Shown: positions 44,865 through 53,801 of the stretch, piece by piece
How positions within the stretch are numbered: position 1 is the first letter of the stretch
How the letters are laid out: every line of letters starts with the position of its first letter
Source: SB11 sp965249955
Lineage (GTDB): Bacteria; Bacteroidota; Bacteroidia; UBA8524
NCBI GenBank assembly: GCA_965249955.1
Contig: OZ252261.1
Coordinates: 1,240,001-1,304,000, forward strand
Reading direction: 5' to 3'
Length of the DNA: 64,000 nt
The notes under the pieces: model-generated
Databases searched by the model: none
Seen by the model: the letters and a program-made list of their open reading frames with translations, nothing else
Told to the model about the DNA's origin: nothing
Translations under genes and position numbers: made by a program

Positions 44865-46823
44865 ATGAAAAGGATACTATTTGTACTATTGCTTACGGCA
44901 GGTTTAACACAAGCCACACAAGCCCAAAAAACCTTGTTTAACTTTGGCAAAAATGCCGCTACTTTAGATGAGTTTACCCGTCAGTTTTATAAAAACAACC
45001 CCGAGGGTAGTATTACAAAAGATACCGCAAGGTATTACTTAAACCTTTTTGTAAACTTCAAATTAAAAGTACAACAAGCCAAAGATTTGGGTATGGATAC
45101 CGCTTCTGATTTTGTATCAGAAATGGCGCAATACAAAAAACAATTAGCACAACCTTACATGGTTGATACTTCGGCAACAGAAATGCTGATAAACGAAGCC
45201 TATCAACACTCTACCCAAGAAGTAAAGGTGAGCCATATAATGGTAGCCATTGGCTACGATGCTCTTCCAAAAGACACCCTTGAGGCATACAACAAAGCAC
45301 TTGATTTAAAAAAGAAGCTTAAAAGCGAATCTTTCGACTCAGTGGCTGCAAAATACTCTGAAGATCCATCAGCAGTAAACAACTTTGGTCATTTAGGATA
45401 TTTCACTGCCTTTGATATGATATATCCTTTTGAAAAAGCAGCCTACAATACCAAAGTAGGTGAAATTGCAGGCCCTATACGCACACAATTTGGCTACCAC
45501 ATTATTAAAGTATGGGATAAAAGAGCTTGGCGGGGAAAAATGCACATAGCCCACTTATTAGTTAGAGTTGAAGAAGGTGCAAAAGACGATGCTATTTTGC
45601 GCGGCAAACAAAAACTAGATTCTATTGCAGCCGAAATAAAAGCAGGCAAAGCTACATTTAACGAAATGGTAGCCCAATACAGCGAAGACTTTAGCAACAA
45701 AGATAAAAACGGTGAAATTGGCTGGCTAGAAAGCACCAACCGCAACTTTCCTGAAAACTTTAGAGAAGCTGTATTTGCCCTTAAAAAAGATGGTGATATT
45801 ACCCCCGCAATAAAAACAAACGTAGGTTGGCACTTAATAAAACGCTTAGGCTATGAAGGCGTGCAACCCAAAGACAGTAATTATGCTGATTTGAAACGCA
45901 AAATATCTAACCCTAAAGACGAGCGTTTTGCCCTAACCAAACAAGCCGTTATAGAACGCATTAAAAAAGAATACGGTTTTAAAGAAGTAGCTAATGCACT
46001 TAACGACTTTATAAAAACAGATGCCGACAGTAGCATACTATTTGGTACTTGGAAAAACGAAAAACACAGCAACCTAAGCGGAAACTTGTTTTCAATCGGA
46101 ACGAAGAACTACACCAAAGCTCAATTCTCTAAATTTATCGAAATCAACCAACAAAGTGCCCTTAATCAAGATATAGGCATGGTGGTTAAAGACCTATACA
46201 ACAGCTTTGTTGAGCAACAAGTATGGGAGTATGAAGAGAACAACTTGGTGAATAAATACGATAAATACCGCCACCTAGTACAAGAGTACAACGATGGTAT
46301 TTTGCTGTTCAATCTTTCAGAAAAAAGAGTATGGAACAAAGGTATAACTGATACTACCGGACTAAAAGAGTTTTACGAAGCCAACAAAACCCGCTATATG
46401 TGGAACGACAGAGTGCAAGCCCACATATACGAGTGCCAAAGCGAAGACGTTTGCAAGAAAGTATACAAATGGGTTAAAAAAGGTAAAGCCGATACTACTA
46501 TATCTCGTATGGCGCATGAAATACACCCACTTAGCCTTGCCATTAAAACAGGTAAGTTTGAAAAAGCCGACCACCCGGTTTTAGCAGACATTAAATGGAA
46601 AAAAGGTCGCCAAAAAGTAGAGCTTGACGGTAAAAACTACATCGTAGTAATAAAAGATGTATTGCCAGCACAACCCAAAGCACTTAGCGAAGTTCGCGGC
46701 CCTATAACATCAGAATACCAAACCGTATTAGAAAAACAATGGATAGATGAGCTTAAAAGCACCTACCCTGTTAGCATCAATCAAGAAACCTTTGATGCTT
46801 TTCTAAATACCTTACCACGATAA
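44865..46823 (+). CDS. Periplasmic peptidyl-prolyl isomerase with two parvulin domains
   Basis: 652 residues with a signal peptide (RILFVLLLTAGLTQATQA). A SurA-N-like helical part (about 25-115) comes first. Two PpiC parvulin domains follow, at about 120-215 (VKVSHIMVAIG, FGHLGYFTAFDMIYPFEKAA, FGYHIIKVWDKR) and about 222-325 (MHIAHLLVRVEE, GEIGWLESTNRNFPENFREA, VGWHLIKRLGYEG). The long C-terminal half (about 330-652) is helical and probably chaperone-like. It would fold outer-membrane proteins in the periplasm. It is first in a parvulin - parvulin - MoxR series common in Bacteroidota and has a rare strong Shine-Dalgarno sequence. Confidence 0.9.
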   Translation: MKRILFVLLLTAGLTQATQAQKTLFNFGKNAATLDEFTRQFYKNNPEGSITKDTARYYLNLFVNFKLKVQQAKDLGMDTASDFVSEMAQYKKQLAQPYMVDTSATEMLINEAYQHSTQEVKVSHIMVAIGYDALPKDTLEAYNKALDLKKKLKSESFDSVAAKYSEDPSAVNNFGHLGYFTAFDMIYPFEKAAYNTKVGEIAGPIRTQFGYHIIKVWDKRAWRGKMHIAHLLVRVEEGAKDDAILRGKQKLDSIAAEIKAGKATFNEMVAQYSEDFSNKDKNGEIGWLESTNRNFPENFREAVFALKKDGDITPAIKTNVGWHLIKRLGYEGVQPKDSNYADLKRKISNPKDERFALTKQAVIERIKKEYGFKEVANALNDFIKTDADSSILFGTWKNEKHSNLSGNLFSIGTKNYTKAQFSKFIEINQQSALNQDIGMVVKDLYNSFVEQQVWEYEENNLVNKYDKYRHLVQEYNDGILLFNLSEKRVWNKGITDTTGLKEFYEANKTRYMWNDRVQAHIYECQSEDVCKKVYKWVKKGKADTTISRMAHEIHPLSLAIKTGKFEKADHPVLADIKWKKGRQKVELDGKNYIVVIKDVLPAQPKALSEVRGPITSEYQTVLEKQWIDELKSTYPVSINQETFDAFLNTLPR

Positions 46824-46840
46824 ACAATTAATACCTATAC

Positions 46841-46872
46841 AAAAAGGCCGCCTTTTCAAGCGGCCTTTTTTT
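46841..46872 (+). terminator. Terminator between the two parvulin genes
   Basis: AAAAAGGCCGC and GCGGCCTTTTTTTT form a GC-rich stem followed by eight Ts. Confidence 0.88.
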
Positions 46873-46989
46873 TAAAAAAATATTTTAGTGCTTTTATCGT
46901 TAAAACCTAAGTGCTAGCATATTTTTTGTATAAAGTATGACGACAACAATTTACTTTAGCCCCCCAAATAATATAAACCCAAAACACTG

Positions 46990-48357
46990 TTGAAAAACGT
47001 AATAACATATATACTACTGCTACTTTGCTCGCTACCCTTTGTGGCACAAGCGCAAACAGATAGTATTACAGACGGCGGAAAGATAATAGATGAAATTGTA
47101 GCTATTGTTGGCGATAACTACATACTAAAATCTGATATAGATAAAGAGTTTGAAACCCTTGAAGAACAAAGTGGTGCAGATTTTACGGTTGATGATAAAT
47201 ACACCATACTAAACTCGCTGATAGCAAAAAAAATACTGTTATACCAAGCCCAGCTTGATAGTATTGTTATAGCCCCTGAAAGAGTTGATGGCGAAATTGA
47301 CCGTCGTATGCAATACATACTAAGCCAGTTTCCGGGGGGAGAAAAAGACTTTATTAAGTACATTGGCAAATCGATTGAGGAGTTTAAGGCGCAAACCCGC
47401 GAACGCTTGTATAGCGAGATGTTGGTGCAAGAAATGCAACAAAAAATTATTAAAGACATAAAAATTACCCCAACCGAGGTAAAAAAATACTTTAATAATA
47501 TACCTAAAGACAGCCTTCCGCCAATAGATGCCGAAGTGGTTGTGGGGCAAATAGTAAGCAAGCCTAAAATAACAGAGGCCGAAAAAGAATATGCCCGCAG
47601 AAAGATGGAAAACATCCGTAAATCTATTATTGAAGGTGCTGATTTTGCATTTACTGCCACCATTGAGTCGGACGACCCGGGTTCAGCAGCTAATGGGGGC
47701 GAAACAGGCTTTTTTGGTCGCGGACAAATGGTGCCTGAATTTGAAGCAATGGCTTTTAGGCTGAAAGAAGATACGGTATCAAAAATTATTGAAACCCAGT
47801 TTGGCTTCCACATATTAAAATTAATTGAAAGGCGTGGTGAAAGAGTAAATGTTCGCCACATATTAAAACGTCCTAAAACAGTTGCTTACGATTTAGTTTT
47901 AGCACGCGATTTACTAGATACGCTTCTGTTGTCAATTAAAGCAGGGCGAATTTCGTTTGAAAAAGCAGCCTCGTTGTTTTCTGATGAAGAACGTACCGCA
48001 GGAAACGGTGGTGTATTTGCCGATGCTTTGGGCAATAGCAAAGTGCCTCTTACCGAACTTCCTAAAGATGTTTTTACAGCAGTAAACCAAATGAAAGTAG
48101 GCGAGTTTCGTGGCCCTGAGTACGCTAAACTACCTGACGGCAGTGATTGCTACAAAATATACTACTTAATAGATATTACTGAACCGCACGTAGCTAACCT
48201 TGACCAAGATTGGGTAAAAATACAAAATGCCGCACTTGAGAAAAAGAAGGCCGAAGCACTTGAAAAATGGATAGCTAAACACAAAAAAGAGTTTTATATA
48301 AAAATAATGGATAGGTATGCAAGCAATCCCACCTTGCAACACTGGATACAAAATTAA
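46990..48357 (+). CDS. SurA-like periplasmic chaperone/peptidyl-prolyl isomerase
   Basis: 455 residues starting at TTG, which gives a clean signal peptide (VITYILLLLCSLPFVAQAQ). The SurA N-terminal domain (about 28-170) starts IIDEIVAIVGDNYILKSDID, the classical SurA opening. Two parvulin domains follow, at about 178-280 (EVVVGQIVSKPK, GGETGFFGRGQMVPEFEAMA, FGFHILKLIERRG) and about 285-400 (VNVRHILKRPKT, GNGGVFADALGNSKVPLTEL). It escorts nascent outer-membrane proteins to the BAM complex. A strong terminator separates it from the previous parvulin, so it has its own promoter. MoxR follows 45 bases downstream. Confidence 0.9.
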   Translation: MKNVITYILLLLCSLPFVAQAQTDSITDGGKIIDEIVAIVGDNYILKSDIDKEFETLEEQSGADFTVDDKYTILNSLIAKKILLYQAQLDSIVIAPERVDGEIDRRMQYILSQFPGGEKDFIKYIGKSIEEFKAQTRERLYSEMLVQEMQQKIIKDIKITPTEVKKYFNNIPKDSLPPIDAEVVVGQIVSKPKITEAEKEYARRKMENIRKSIIEGADFAFTATIESDDPGSAANGGETGFFGRGQMVPEFEAMAFRLKEDTVSKIIETQFGFHILKLIERRGERVNVRHILKRPKTVAYDLVLARDLLDTLLLSIKAGRISFEKAASLFSDEERTAGNGGVFADALGNSKVPLTELPKDVFTAVNQMKVGEFRGPEYAKLPDGSDCYKIYYLIDITEPHVANLDQDWVKIQNAALEKKKAEALEKWIAKHKKEFYIKIMDRYASNPTLQHWIQN

Positions 48358-48402
48358 TTTGCAACCCTTTATTTAGCCATTTACAAAAGAAAAAACCAAC
48401 CA

Positions 48403-49368
48403 ATGGTAGAATACAAAAACGACGTTGAAGCTGCTGATGCCTTTACAGGTATAATAAAAAACCTAAATGCCGAAATACACAAAGTAATTGTGGGGCAAGA
48501 TAAGGTAATTGAAAACGTGCTAATTAGTATGTTTTGCAATGGACACTCGCTATTAGTAGGTGTGCCGGGGCTGGCTAAAACCCTTTTGATTAAAACCATT
48601 GCCGATGTAATGGACTTGAGCTTTAACCGTATACAGTTTACGCCCGACCTTATGCCTAGTGATATAACGGGTAGTGAAATACTGGACGAAAGCCGCCATT
48701 TTAAGTTTATAAAAGGCCCCATATTTGCCAATATTATTTTAGCGGATGAGATAAACCGTACACCGCCCAAAACACAAGCTGCCTTGCTAGAAGCAATGCA
48801 AGAAAAAAACGTAACAGCAGCAGGGCAAATGCACGTGTTGGATAAACCGTTTTTTGTGTTGGCAACACAAAACCCTATTGAGCAAGAGGGAACCTACCCA
48901 TTGCCCGAGGCTCAGCTTGATAGGTTTATGTTTAATATTATACTGGATTACCCTAGTATGGCTGAGGAGATGAATATAGTAAAAGCCACCACTTCAAATT
49001 CTGAAGCAAAAGCAAATACTATTATCTCAAAACAAGAAGTACAATACTTTCAGCAATTGGTGCGCAAAGTACCTGTGCCCGATAATGTAGTTGAATATGC
49101 GGTGAAATTAGTAGCTAAAACTCGCCCCAATAGCGACAGTGCTAGCGAAACTGTGAAACAATACCTTGAATATGGTGCAGGCCCACGTGCCAGCCAGTAC
49201 TTGGTAATGGGTGCAAAATGCCATGCCCTTTTCCGTGGCAAATATTCACCTGATATGGAAGATGTACAAGCTGTTGCTGAGCCTATACTTCGCCACCGTA
49301 TTGTTAAAAACTACAAGGCAGAGGCCGAAGGTTTATCAGCCGAAGATATCATCAAAACGTTACTGTAA
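48403..49368 (+). CDS. MoxR family AAA ATPase
   Basis: 321 residues. Motifs are the helix IHKVIVGQDKVIENVLISM, Walker A GVPGLAKTLLIKTIA, FNRIQFTPDLMPSDITGSE, Walker B FANIILADEINRTPPKTQAA and sensor 1 FFVLATQNPIEQEGTYPLPE, followed by the lid domain (about 225-321). MoxR ATPases remodel or insert metals into partner proteins, often von Willebrand factor A (VWA) proteins. No VWA/DUF58 gene follows here, which is the usual partner, so it is either separated or acts with the parvulins. Cytoplasmic. It is the last gene of the parvulin region. Confidence 0.93.
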   Translation: MVEYKNDVEAADAFTGIIKNLNAEIHKVIVGQDKVIENVLISMFCNGHSLLVGVPGLAKTLLIKTIADVMDLSFNRIQFTPDLMPSDITGSEILDESRHFKFIKGPIFANIILADEINRTPPKTQAALLEAMQEKNVTAAGQMHVLDKPFFVLATQNPIEQEGTYPLPEAQLDRFMFNIILDYPSMAEEMNIVKATTSNSEAKANTIISKQEVQYFQQLVRKVPVPDNVVEYAVKLVAKTRPNSDSASETVKQYLEYGAGPRASQYLVMGAKCHALFRGKYSPDMEDVQAVAEPILRHRIVKNYKAEAEGLSAEDIIKTLL

Positions 49369-49597
49369 ATTAAGGGCTTCAGCCCTTTCCAACTCCCTTC
49401 CTAGGCAAAACTATCATCAACAGTTACATACCTATTAGTGTAGCTATTGCAACTTGCTTGGTATAAATTTCGTTAAATAAAATAGGTCACCAATTGGCTA
49501 GGCACAAAATTTGCCTTTAAGTATTGTAATGTTTTTTCTGTTAACCGGGAAACATCACCAAGGCATATAGCATCTATTCAATATAAGCGTACTTGAC

Positions 49598-52264
49598 ATG
49601 TTATACCAACATACTACAATAGCACCCAAAAAAGCCTATAAATGGCTTTGCTTTGTTATTGTTGCGCTTAGTTATACCACAACCACGGCAAGTCATATAA
49701 TGGGTAGTGATATTACCTATAAATGTATTGATAAGCTTAAGTACGAAGTTACCTTAAAAATATACCGAGATTGTAATGGTATTAACCTTACAAGTAGCCA
49801 ACAACTTAATCTCATTTGTGCGCAGGGTGGCTTTTCAACAAAAACGTTTAATATACCCGTAATAAAGATTAATGACATTACGGGCATAGATAAATCGTGC
49901 CCATTGGTAGCGCAAAGCAGGTGCTCGGGAGGGCAATCGCCTTATGGTATAGAAGAACACATTTACAAAACTACCATCGACCTTTCTCCGTGGGGCAGCT
50001 TATGTACTGAGTTTGTAATTAGTATATCTATATCAGCTCGCAATAAAGCAATAACTACTGGTGGAGCCAACAAAACGTTTTATACTGAAGCCACCATTTA
50101 TACCGATTTAGATAAATGCAACAGCTCGCCACAGTTTACTACCCCACCCACCGCACTAATATGTGCAGGCAAAGATTTTGTTTTTAATAATGGCGCAATA
50201 GATAATATTGATGAAGATATTTTAACCTATAGTTTTACAGACCCGCTTGCATTAAGAACCCTCCCTATTAATTATTCGCATCCATTTTCATCAAAAATGC
50301 CTTTAACTTTTTTAGGGTTCCCCAATACTACCCAAGCCTTACCAGGTGGTTTTCATCTCGATCCTAACACGGGCAATATTAACTTCAGGCCAATGATAGC
50401 TAATGAAGTAACCATAATGGTTTTAGAAGTAGTTGAATGGCGAATAATTAACGGCACAAAGCGTATTGTAGGCAAAACACGCAGAGACATACAAATAAAC
50501 GTGCTAAACTGTAACAACAACACTCCCCCAACTATAAAGGGAGAATCGGACACTGTTTGTACGGGCACAACATTGTGCATACCCATAAGTGCAAACGATA
50601 TTAATAGTGCCGATAAAGTTACCCTTACATGGAATGCGGGGATACCGGGTGCAGTTTTTAATGTATACAAAAGCTCTAATCCACTTATTGATTCGGCAGT
50701 AGTGTGTTGGACTCCTAAGCCGGAACAAGCGCGTGATGAACCTTATTTTTTTACCATAACTGCTACCGATAATTCATGCCCTTTGCAGGGTAGAGCAGTA
50801 AAAGCAATAAGTGTATTTGTGAAACAAGGGGTTAAACCTGACTTTACTATTAACGACTCGATACAATGTGAGAAAAACCATAGTTTTGATTTTGTAAACG
50901 CTACACCCAACAAAAACGATTACACCTTTAAATGGCTGTTTACTGATGGAAAACAAATTTATGCTACTGATGTAAAAGGTATAACGTTTAATAATGTAGG
51001 CAGGCACACTGCGTCACTTATTGTAAACGAAAGCAACGGCTGCATAAGTGTAGCAAATAAACAATTTGTTATACACCCCTCGCCTAGCAATAATTTTAAC
51101 CCATCACCACTAAAAACACAATATTGTATTACCAACCCTCCAAGTACTTATAGTTTATTACCTATACCAACAGGGGGCATATTTACCGGTAAATATATTG
51201 TAAACAATGCCTATACCCCTACACTTGCAGGCACTGATACCGTAGCATATTCTATCACTCAAAACGGCTGCACTAGCGACACCCTTGTTCCAATAAAACT
51301 GTTTGCTACGCCCCAAGCCTCATTTACTATGAGCGATAGCGAACAATGCATCACACACAATCAATTTGATTTTATAAATACAAGTACTATACAAAACGGC
51401 TCATATACAAATAGGTGGTGGTTTTCTGACGGGCAATCATCAACCAATGAAAGTGTATATAATGTGAAGTTTGATGATACAAAAAGGTATTACATTAACC
51501 TAGTTGTAACGTCTGACAATGGTTGCGCAGACTCTACCCAAAAAAGTGTGGTTGTACTTGCCGAACCCAATCCCGATTTTTTTGGTTTGAAAGACTACTA
51601 TTGTCAGCAAAAACCAATACTACAATTGCTCCCTATACAACCAGGGGGAACATTTATAGGTAAAAATATAATAAACAATAAATACGTACCCAGTATATTG
51701 GGCAACGACACCATAAAATATACTATTGATTTGTATGGCTGCTACGCCGAAAAAACAAGATATACCACTGTATACCCTGTGCCTGTAATGGATATTATTA
51801 CCCGTGTACCCTGCTACAAAAACCCAATAGAATTAGATGTTAGTTTTCCTAACTCTACTTATTTGTGGCATGATAGAAGCACATTGCCTACTTATACTAT
51901 TAACCAAACGGGGCAGTACAGCGTTGCTTTGTATAATGTTTGCGATACTATTGAGAAAACAATTACCGTAAGCGATTGCTTTTACAGTATTGTGCCCACA
52001 GGTTTTACCCCTAATGGTGATGGACTTAACGATGTTTTTTTGCCTTTTATACAGAATGCTGAAAGTATGCTGTTTGAAATATATAACCGTTGGGGTGAAA
52101 AGATTTTTGAAAGTAATGACTTGGCAGTTGGTTGGGACGGGACTTATAAAGGTATACACTTACCCGAAGGTGTATACGTATGGACGCTGAAAGCAGCCTA
52201 TTATGATAATGACTTAATACTGCACAAAAAAGCAGATAGAGGGAATATTACCCTATTAAGATAA
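49598..52264 (+). CDS. Secreted PKD protein with type B T9SS sorting domain
   Basis: 888 residues with an N-terminal signal segment (WLCFVIVALSYTTTTASH). The mature start HIMGSDITYKCIDKLKYEVTLKIYRDCNGI is a recurrent N-terminal domain of Bacteroidota gliding-associated proteins. An Ig-like domain (about 300-410) and PKD domains (TFKWLFTDGKQ, YTNRWWFSDGQSS) follow, alternating with segments repeating GGxFTGKyIVNNxYxPxxxGxDTxxYsI. The end is the gliding-type C-terminal domain (VPTGFTPNGDGLNDVFLP, YNRWGEKIFES, GWDGTYKGIHLPEGVYVW). It is secreted by T9SS and held at the surface. Ligand is unknown. It stands alone. Confidence 0.9.
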   Translation: MLYQHTTIAPKKAYKWLCFVIVALSYTTTTASHIMGSDITYKCIDKLKYEVTLKIYRDCNGINLTSSQQLNLICAQGGFSTKTFNIPVIKINDITGIDKSCPLVAQSRCSGGQSPYGIEEHIYKTTIDLSPWGSLCTEFVISISISARNKAITTGGANKTFYTEATIYTDLDKCNSSPQFTTPPTALICAGKDFVFNNGAIDNIDEDILTYSFTDPLALRTLPINYSHPFSSKMPLTFLGFPNTTQALPGGFHLDPNTGNINFRPMIANEVTIMVLEVVEWRIINGTKRIVGKTRRDIQINVLNCNNNTPPTIKGESDTVCTGTTLCIPISANDINSADKVTLTWNAGIPGAVFNVYKSSNPLIDSAVVCWTPKPEQARDEPYFFTITATDNSCPLQGRAVKAISVFVKQGVKPDFTINDSIQCEKNHSFDFVNATPNKNDYTFKWLFTDGKQIYATDVKGITFNNVGRHTASLIVNESNGCISVANKQFVIHPSPSNNFNPSPLKTQYCITNPPSTYSLLPIPTGGIFTGKYIVNNAYTPTLAGTDTVAYSITQNGCTSDTLVPIKLFATPQASFTMSDSEQCITHNQFDFINTSTIQNGSYTNRWWFSDGQSSTNESVYNVKFDDTKRYYINLVVTSDNGCADSTQKSVVVLAEPNPDFFGLKDYYCQQKPILQLLPIQPGGTFIGKNIINNKYVPSILGNDTIKYTIDLYGCYAEKTRYTTVYPVPVMDIITRVPCYKNPIELDVSFPNSTYLWHDRSTLPTYTINQTGQYSVALYNVCDTIEKTITVSDCFYSIVPTGFTPNGDGLNDVFLPFIQNAESMLFEIYNRWGEKIFESNDLAVGWDGTYKGIHLPEGVYVWTLKAAYYDNDLILHKKADRGNITLLR

Positions 52265-52304
52265 GGCTCTTCCCCCCTATTTTTTATAGAAAAGAGTACT
52301 TTAA

Positions 52305-52751
52305 CTATTTAAAACTGGCTTTAGCTGCTTTGGCATCTTTTAGAAAACTCTCAGCAGTAGCAAACCCGTATATATTACCAATTGTAGTCCCTTCAGAATT
52401 AAGAAACAACAAGGTAGGATAACCTTTAACATTATATTTTTGGGCAAGCTTAGGGCCTTCGCCTTTCTCCATGTCCATTTTTAAGTTTATAAAATTTTCG
52501 TTTAAATACGCTATCACATCAGCATCGGTAAACGTTTTTTTATCCAACTCTTTGCACCAATAGCACCATGTAGTGTACGAATCCATAAAAATAGGCTTGC
52601 CTTGCTCAGCCGAAGCCTTTAAAGCCTCATCAAAAGTACCTTTAAAAAAGGTAATGCCATCGGCATTTGGAGTAATCTTATCAGCAGGTTTAAAGGCCAT
52701 TGCTGCTGTAATACCAACAACTGCAATAAAATATAGTAATGTCTTTTTCAT
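52305..52751 (-). CDS. Secreted thioredoxin-like protein (CYWC motif)
   Basis: 148 residues. A signal peptide (KKTLLYFIAVVGITAAMAF) precedes a thioredoxin fold with active site W-C-Y-W-C-K (MDSYTTWCYWCKELDKKTF), the cis-Pro segment VKGYPTLLFLNSEG, and a last helix. It resembles the DsbD C-terminal/thioredoxin_7 group (DUF255-like start 'GKPIFMDSYTTWC'). It would reduce or exchange disulfides in the periplasm. It is divergent from the Cys-rich mini-gene 215 bases away, which is suggestive but not proof of a link. Confidence 0.88.
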   Translation of the reverse strand: MKKTLLYFIAVVGITAAMAFKPADKITPNADGITFFKGTFDEALKASAEQGKPIFMDSYTTWCYWCKELDKKTFTDADVIAYLNENFINLKMDMEKGEGPKLAQKYNVKGYPTLLFLNSEGTTIGNIYGFATAESFLKDAKAAKASFK

Positions 52752-52966
52752 GGTTTTAGTTTAAAAATAGTAGACGCAATTTATTTGTTAAAAGTAATGC
52801 TCAGGTTTTAAATTATTACACTACAATCGTACCTTTTTTGTAAAAGTGAACTACAAATACGGTTTTATCCAATACAAACCACTCTAAAAAAATAGTGAGT
52901 CTTTTTATGCCTGCCGCTATCTATTGGGTGTATATAAAATGTTTAACCTTTTAAATAAATAGAAAA

Positions 52967-53068
52967 ATGAAAAACAACATTGAAACCGTAAACAACAATT
53001 CTTGCAGCGATGATTGCTGCATTGGGGGCATACGTATTAGTGGTTGCTGCGACGACGATTGCTGCTAA
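52967..53068 (+). CDS. 33-residue Cys/Asp-rich peptide (new small gene candidate)
   Basis: An ATG at 52967 opens 33 codons and a TAA stop, below common size limits. The first 12 residues are polar (MKNNIETVNNNS). The rest has seven Cys in two clusters, C13-S-D-D-C17-C18 and C27-C28-D-D-D-C32-C33, joined by IGGIRISG. The two halves look like a duplicated C-D-D-C-C unit. A strong hairpin terminator begins 15 bases after the stop, so the region is a compact transcription unit. The pattern suggests a metal-binding peptide, a disulfide-rich peptide or a ribosomally made peptide precursor; no maturation enzyme is adjacent. It faces the SigZ-like sigma gene, whose product also has a Cys-rich tail. 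Expression is unproven. Confidence 0.5.
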   Translation: MKNNIETVNNNSCSDDCCIGGIRISGCCDDDCC

Positions 53069-53083
53069 ACTTCAATTAAAAAC

Positions 53084-53109
53084 AAAACCCTGCCAAATGG
53101 CAGGGTTTT
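53084..53109. terminator. Bidirectional terminator, Cys-rich gene and sigma gene
   Basis: An 11-bp perfect stem (AAAACCCTGCC / GGCAGGGTTTT) around AAAT. Plus side continues ATAATTT; minus side continues GTTTTTAATTG. It lies between two convergent genes. Confidence 0.85.
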
Positions 53110-53114
53110 ATAAT

Positions 53115-53672
53115 TTAACGGCAATATGTAGCGCAATAACCGCCCTGTTTTGGAGTATACTCAACAATATTACCGTATCTATCGTGGTTTATATGGCAAC
53201 ATTGCTGTATCAGCTGTTTTAGCTTTTCTCGCCCCCGTTGCACCCTTGTTTTTGCACCCGAGTAGGATATATTAAGCTGCTCGGCCAAGCGAGTTTGAGG
53301 CACGTTTTCAATCTCTACTAATTGCACTGCCTCTCTATACTTATTAGGCAAAGCATTAATAAAAGTACTAATACAATGCTCAAAATGGGCATTTGGCAAA
53401 GAAACCGGCTCACTATCATCATCAATCAACAGTTGCTTACTTTTCTTTTTAGTATTAAAATGAGCATTTATCTCGTTACGAGCTATGCTATATAGCCACT
53501 GTTTAAGTTTTGTAGCATCTTTAAGGCTGCCATAATGTGTATAGGCTTTTATAAATACTTCTTGCATTATATCGTGCATATCGTCGGTATTTTTAACTAC
53601 CGATAATACATAGCCCTCAATATGCTTTTTAAGCACCTCCCATTGTTGTGTTAGTTGATTATCCTTCTTCAT
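53115..53672 (-). CDS. sigZ: ECF RNA polymerase sigma factor, SigZ-like
   Basis: 185 residues from the ATG at 53672; the longer reading adds 25 residues with no sigma homology. Sigma region 2 is seen in EGYVLSVVKNTDDMHDIMQE and FIKAYTHYGSLKDATKLKQW plus LYSIARNEINAHF. Region 4 is seen in INALPNKYREAVQLVEIENV and QTRLAEQLNISYSGAKTRVQ. The C-terminal tail has a CC...DxxGN...C..C pattern (QCCHINHDRYGNIVEYTP, GYCATYC), as in SigZ-type sigma factors, and may bind metal or sense redox. No anti-sigma gene is adjacent. It converges on the Cys-rich mini-gene. Confidence 0.88.
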   Translation of the reverse strand: MKKDNQLTQQWEVLKKHIEGYVLSVVKNTDDMHDIMQEVFIKAYTHYGSLKDATKLKQWLYSIARNEINAHFNTKKKSKQLLIDDDSEPVSLPNAHFEHCISTFINALPNKYREAVQLVEIENVPQTRLAEQLNISYSGAKTRVQRGREKLKQLIQQCCHINHDRYGNIVEYTPKQGGYCATYCR

Positions 53673-53774
53673 AACTGTACTGTATATAGATGGGAACTTG
53701 ACAAAAAAGACGCAGATTTTTTTTAAAAGCGTCAAGTTTAATGCCATAACAGGTTACTATATAAGTCTTTTTAC

Positions 53775-53782
53775 TATTTTTG
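53775..53782 (+). promoter_or_regulatory. Candidate -7 element of the MtfA-like pair
   Basis: TATTTTTG, exact TAnnTTTG match, 19 bases before the TTG start at 53802. Confidence 0.5.
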
Positions 53783-53801
53783 AGGAAATCAAATAGCACA
53801 T

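Noticed and set aside
47118..47861. A 247-codon minus-strand frame antisense to the SurA-like gene
   Set aside because: The plus strand carries unmistakable SurA and parvulin motifs; the antisense frame is Ser/Ile-rich with no recognisable domain.
49372..49388. AAGGGCTTCAGCCCTT hairpin after the MoxR gene
   Set aside because: Short stem with a two-base loop and no T run; a terminator call is not supported.
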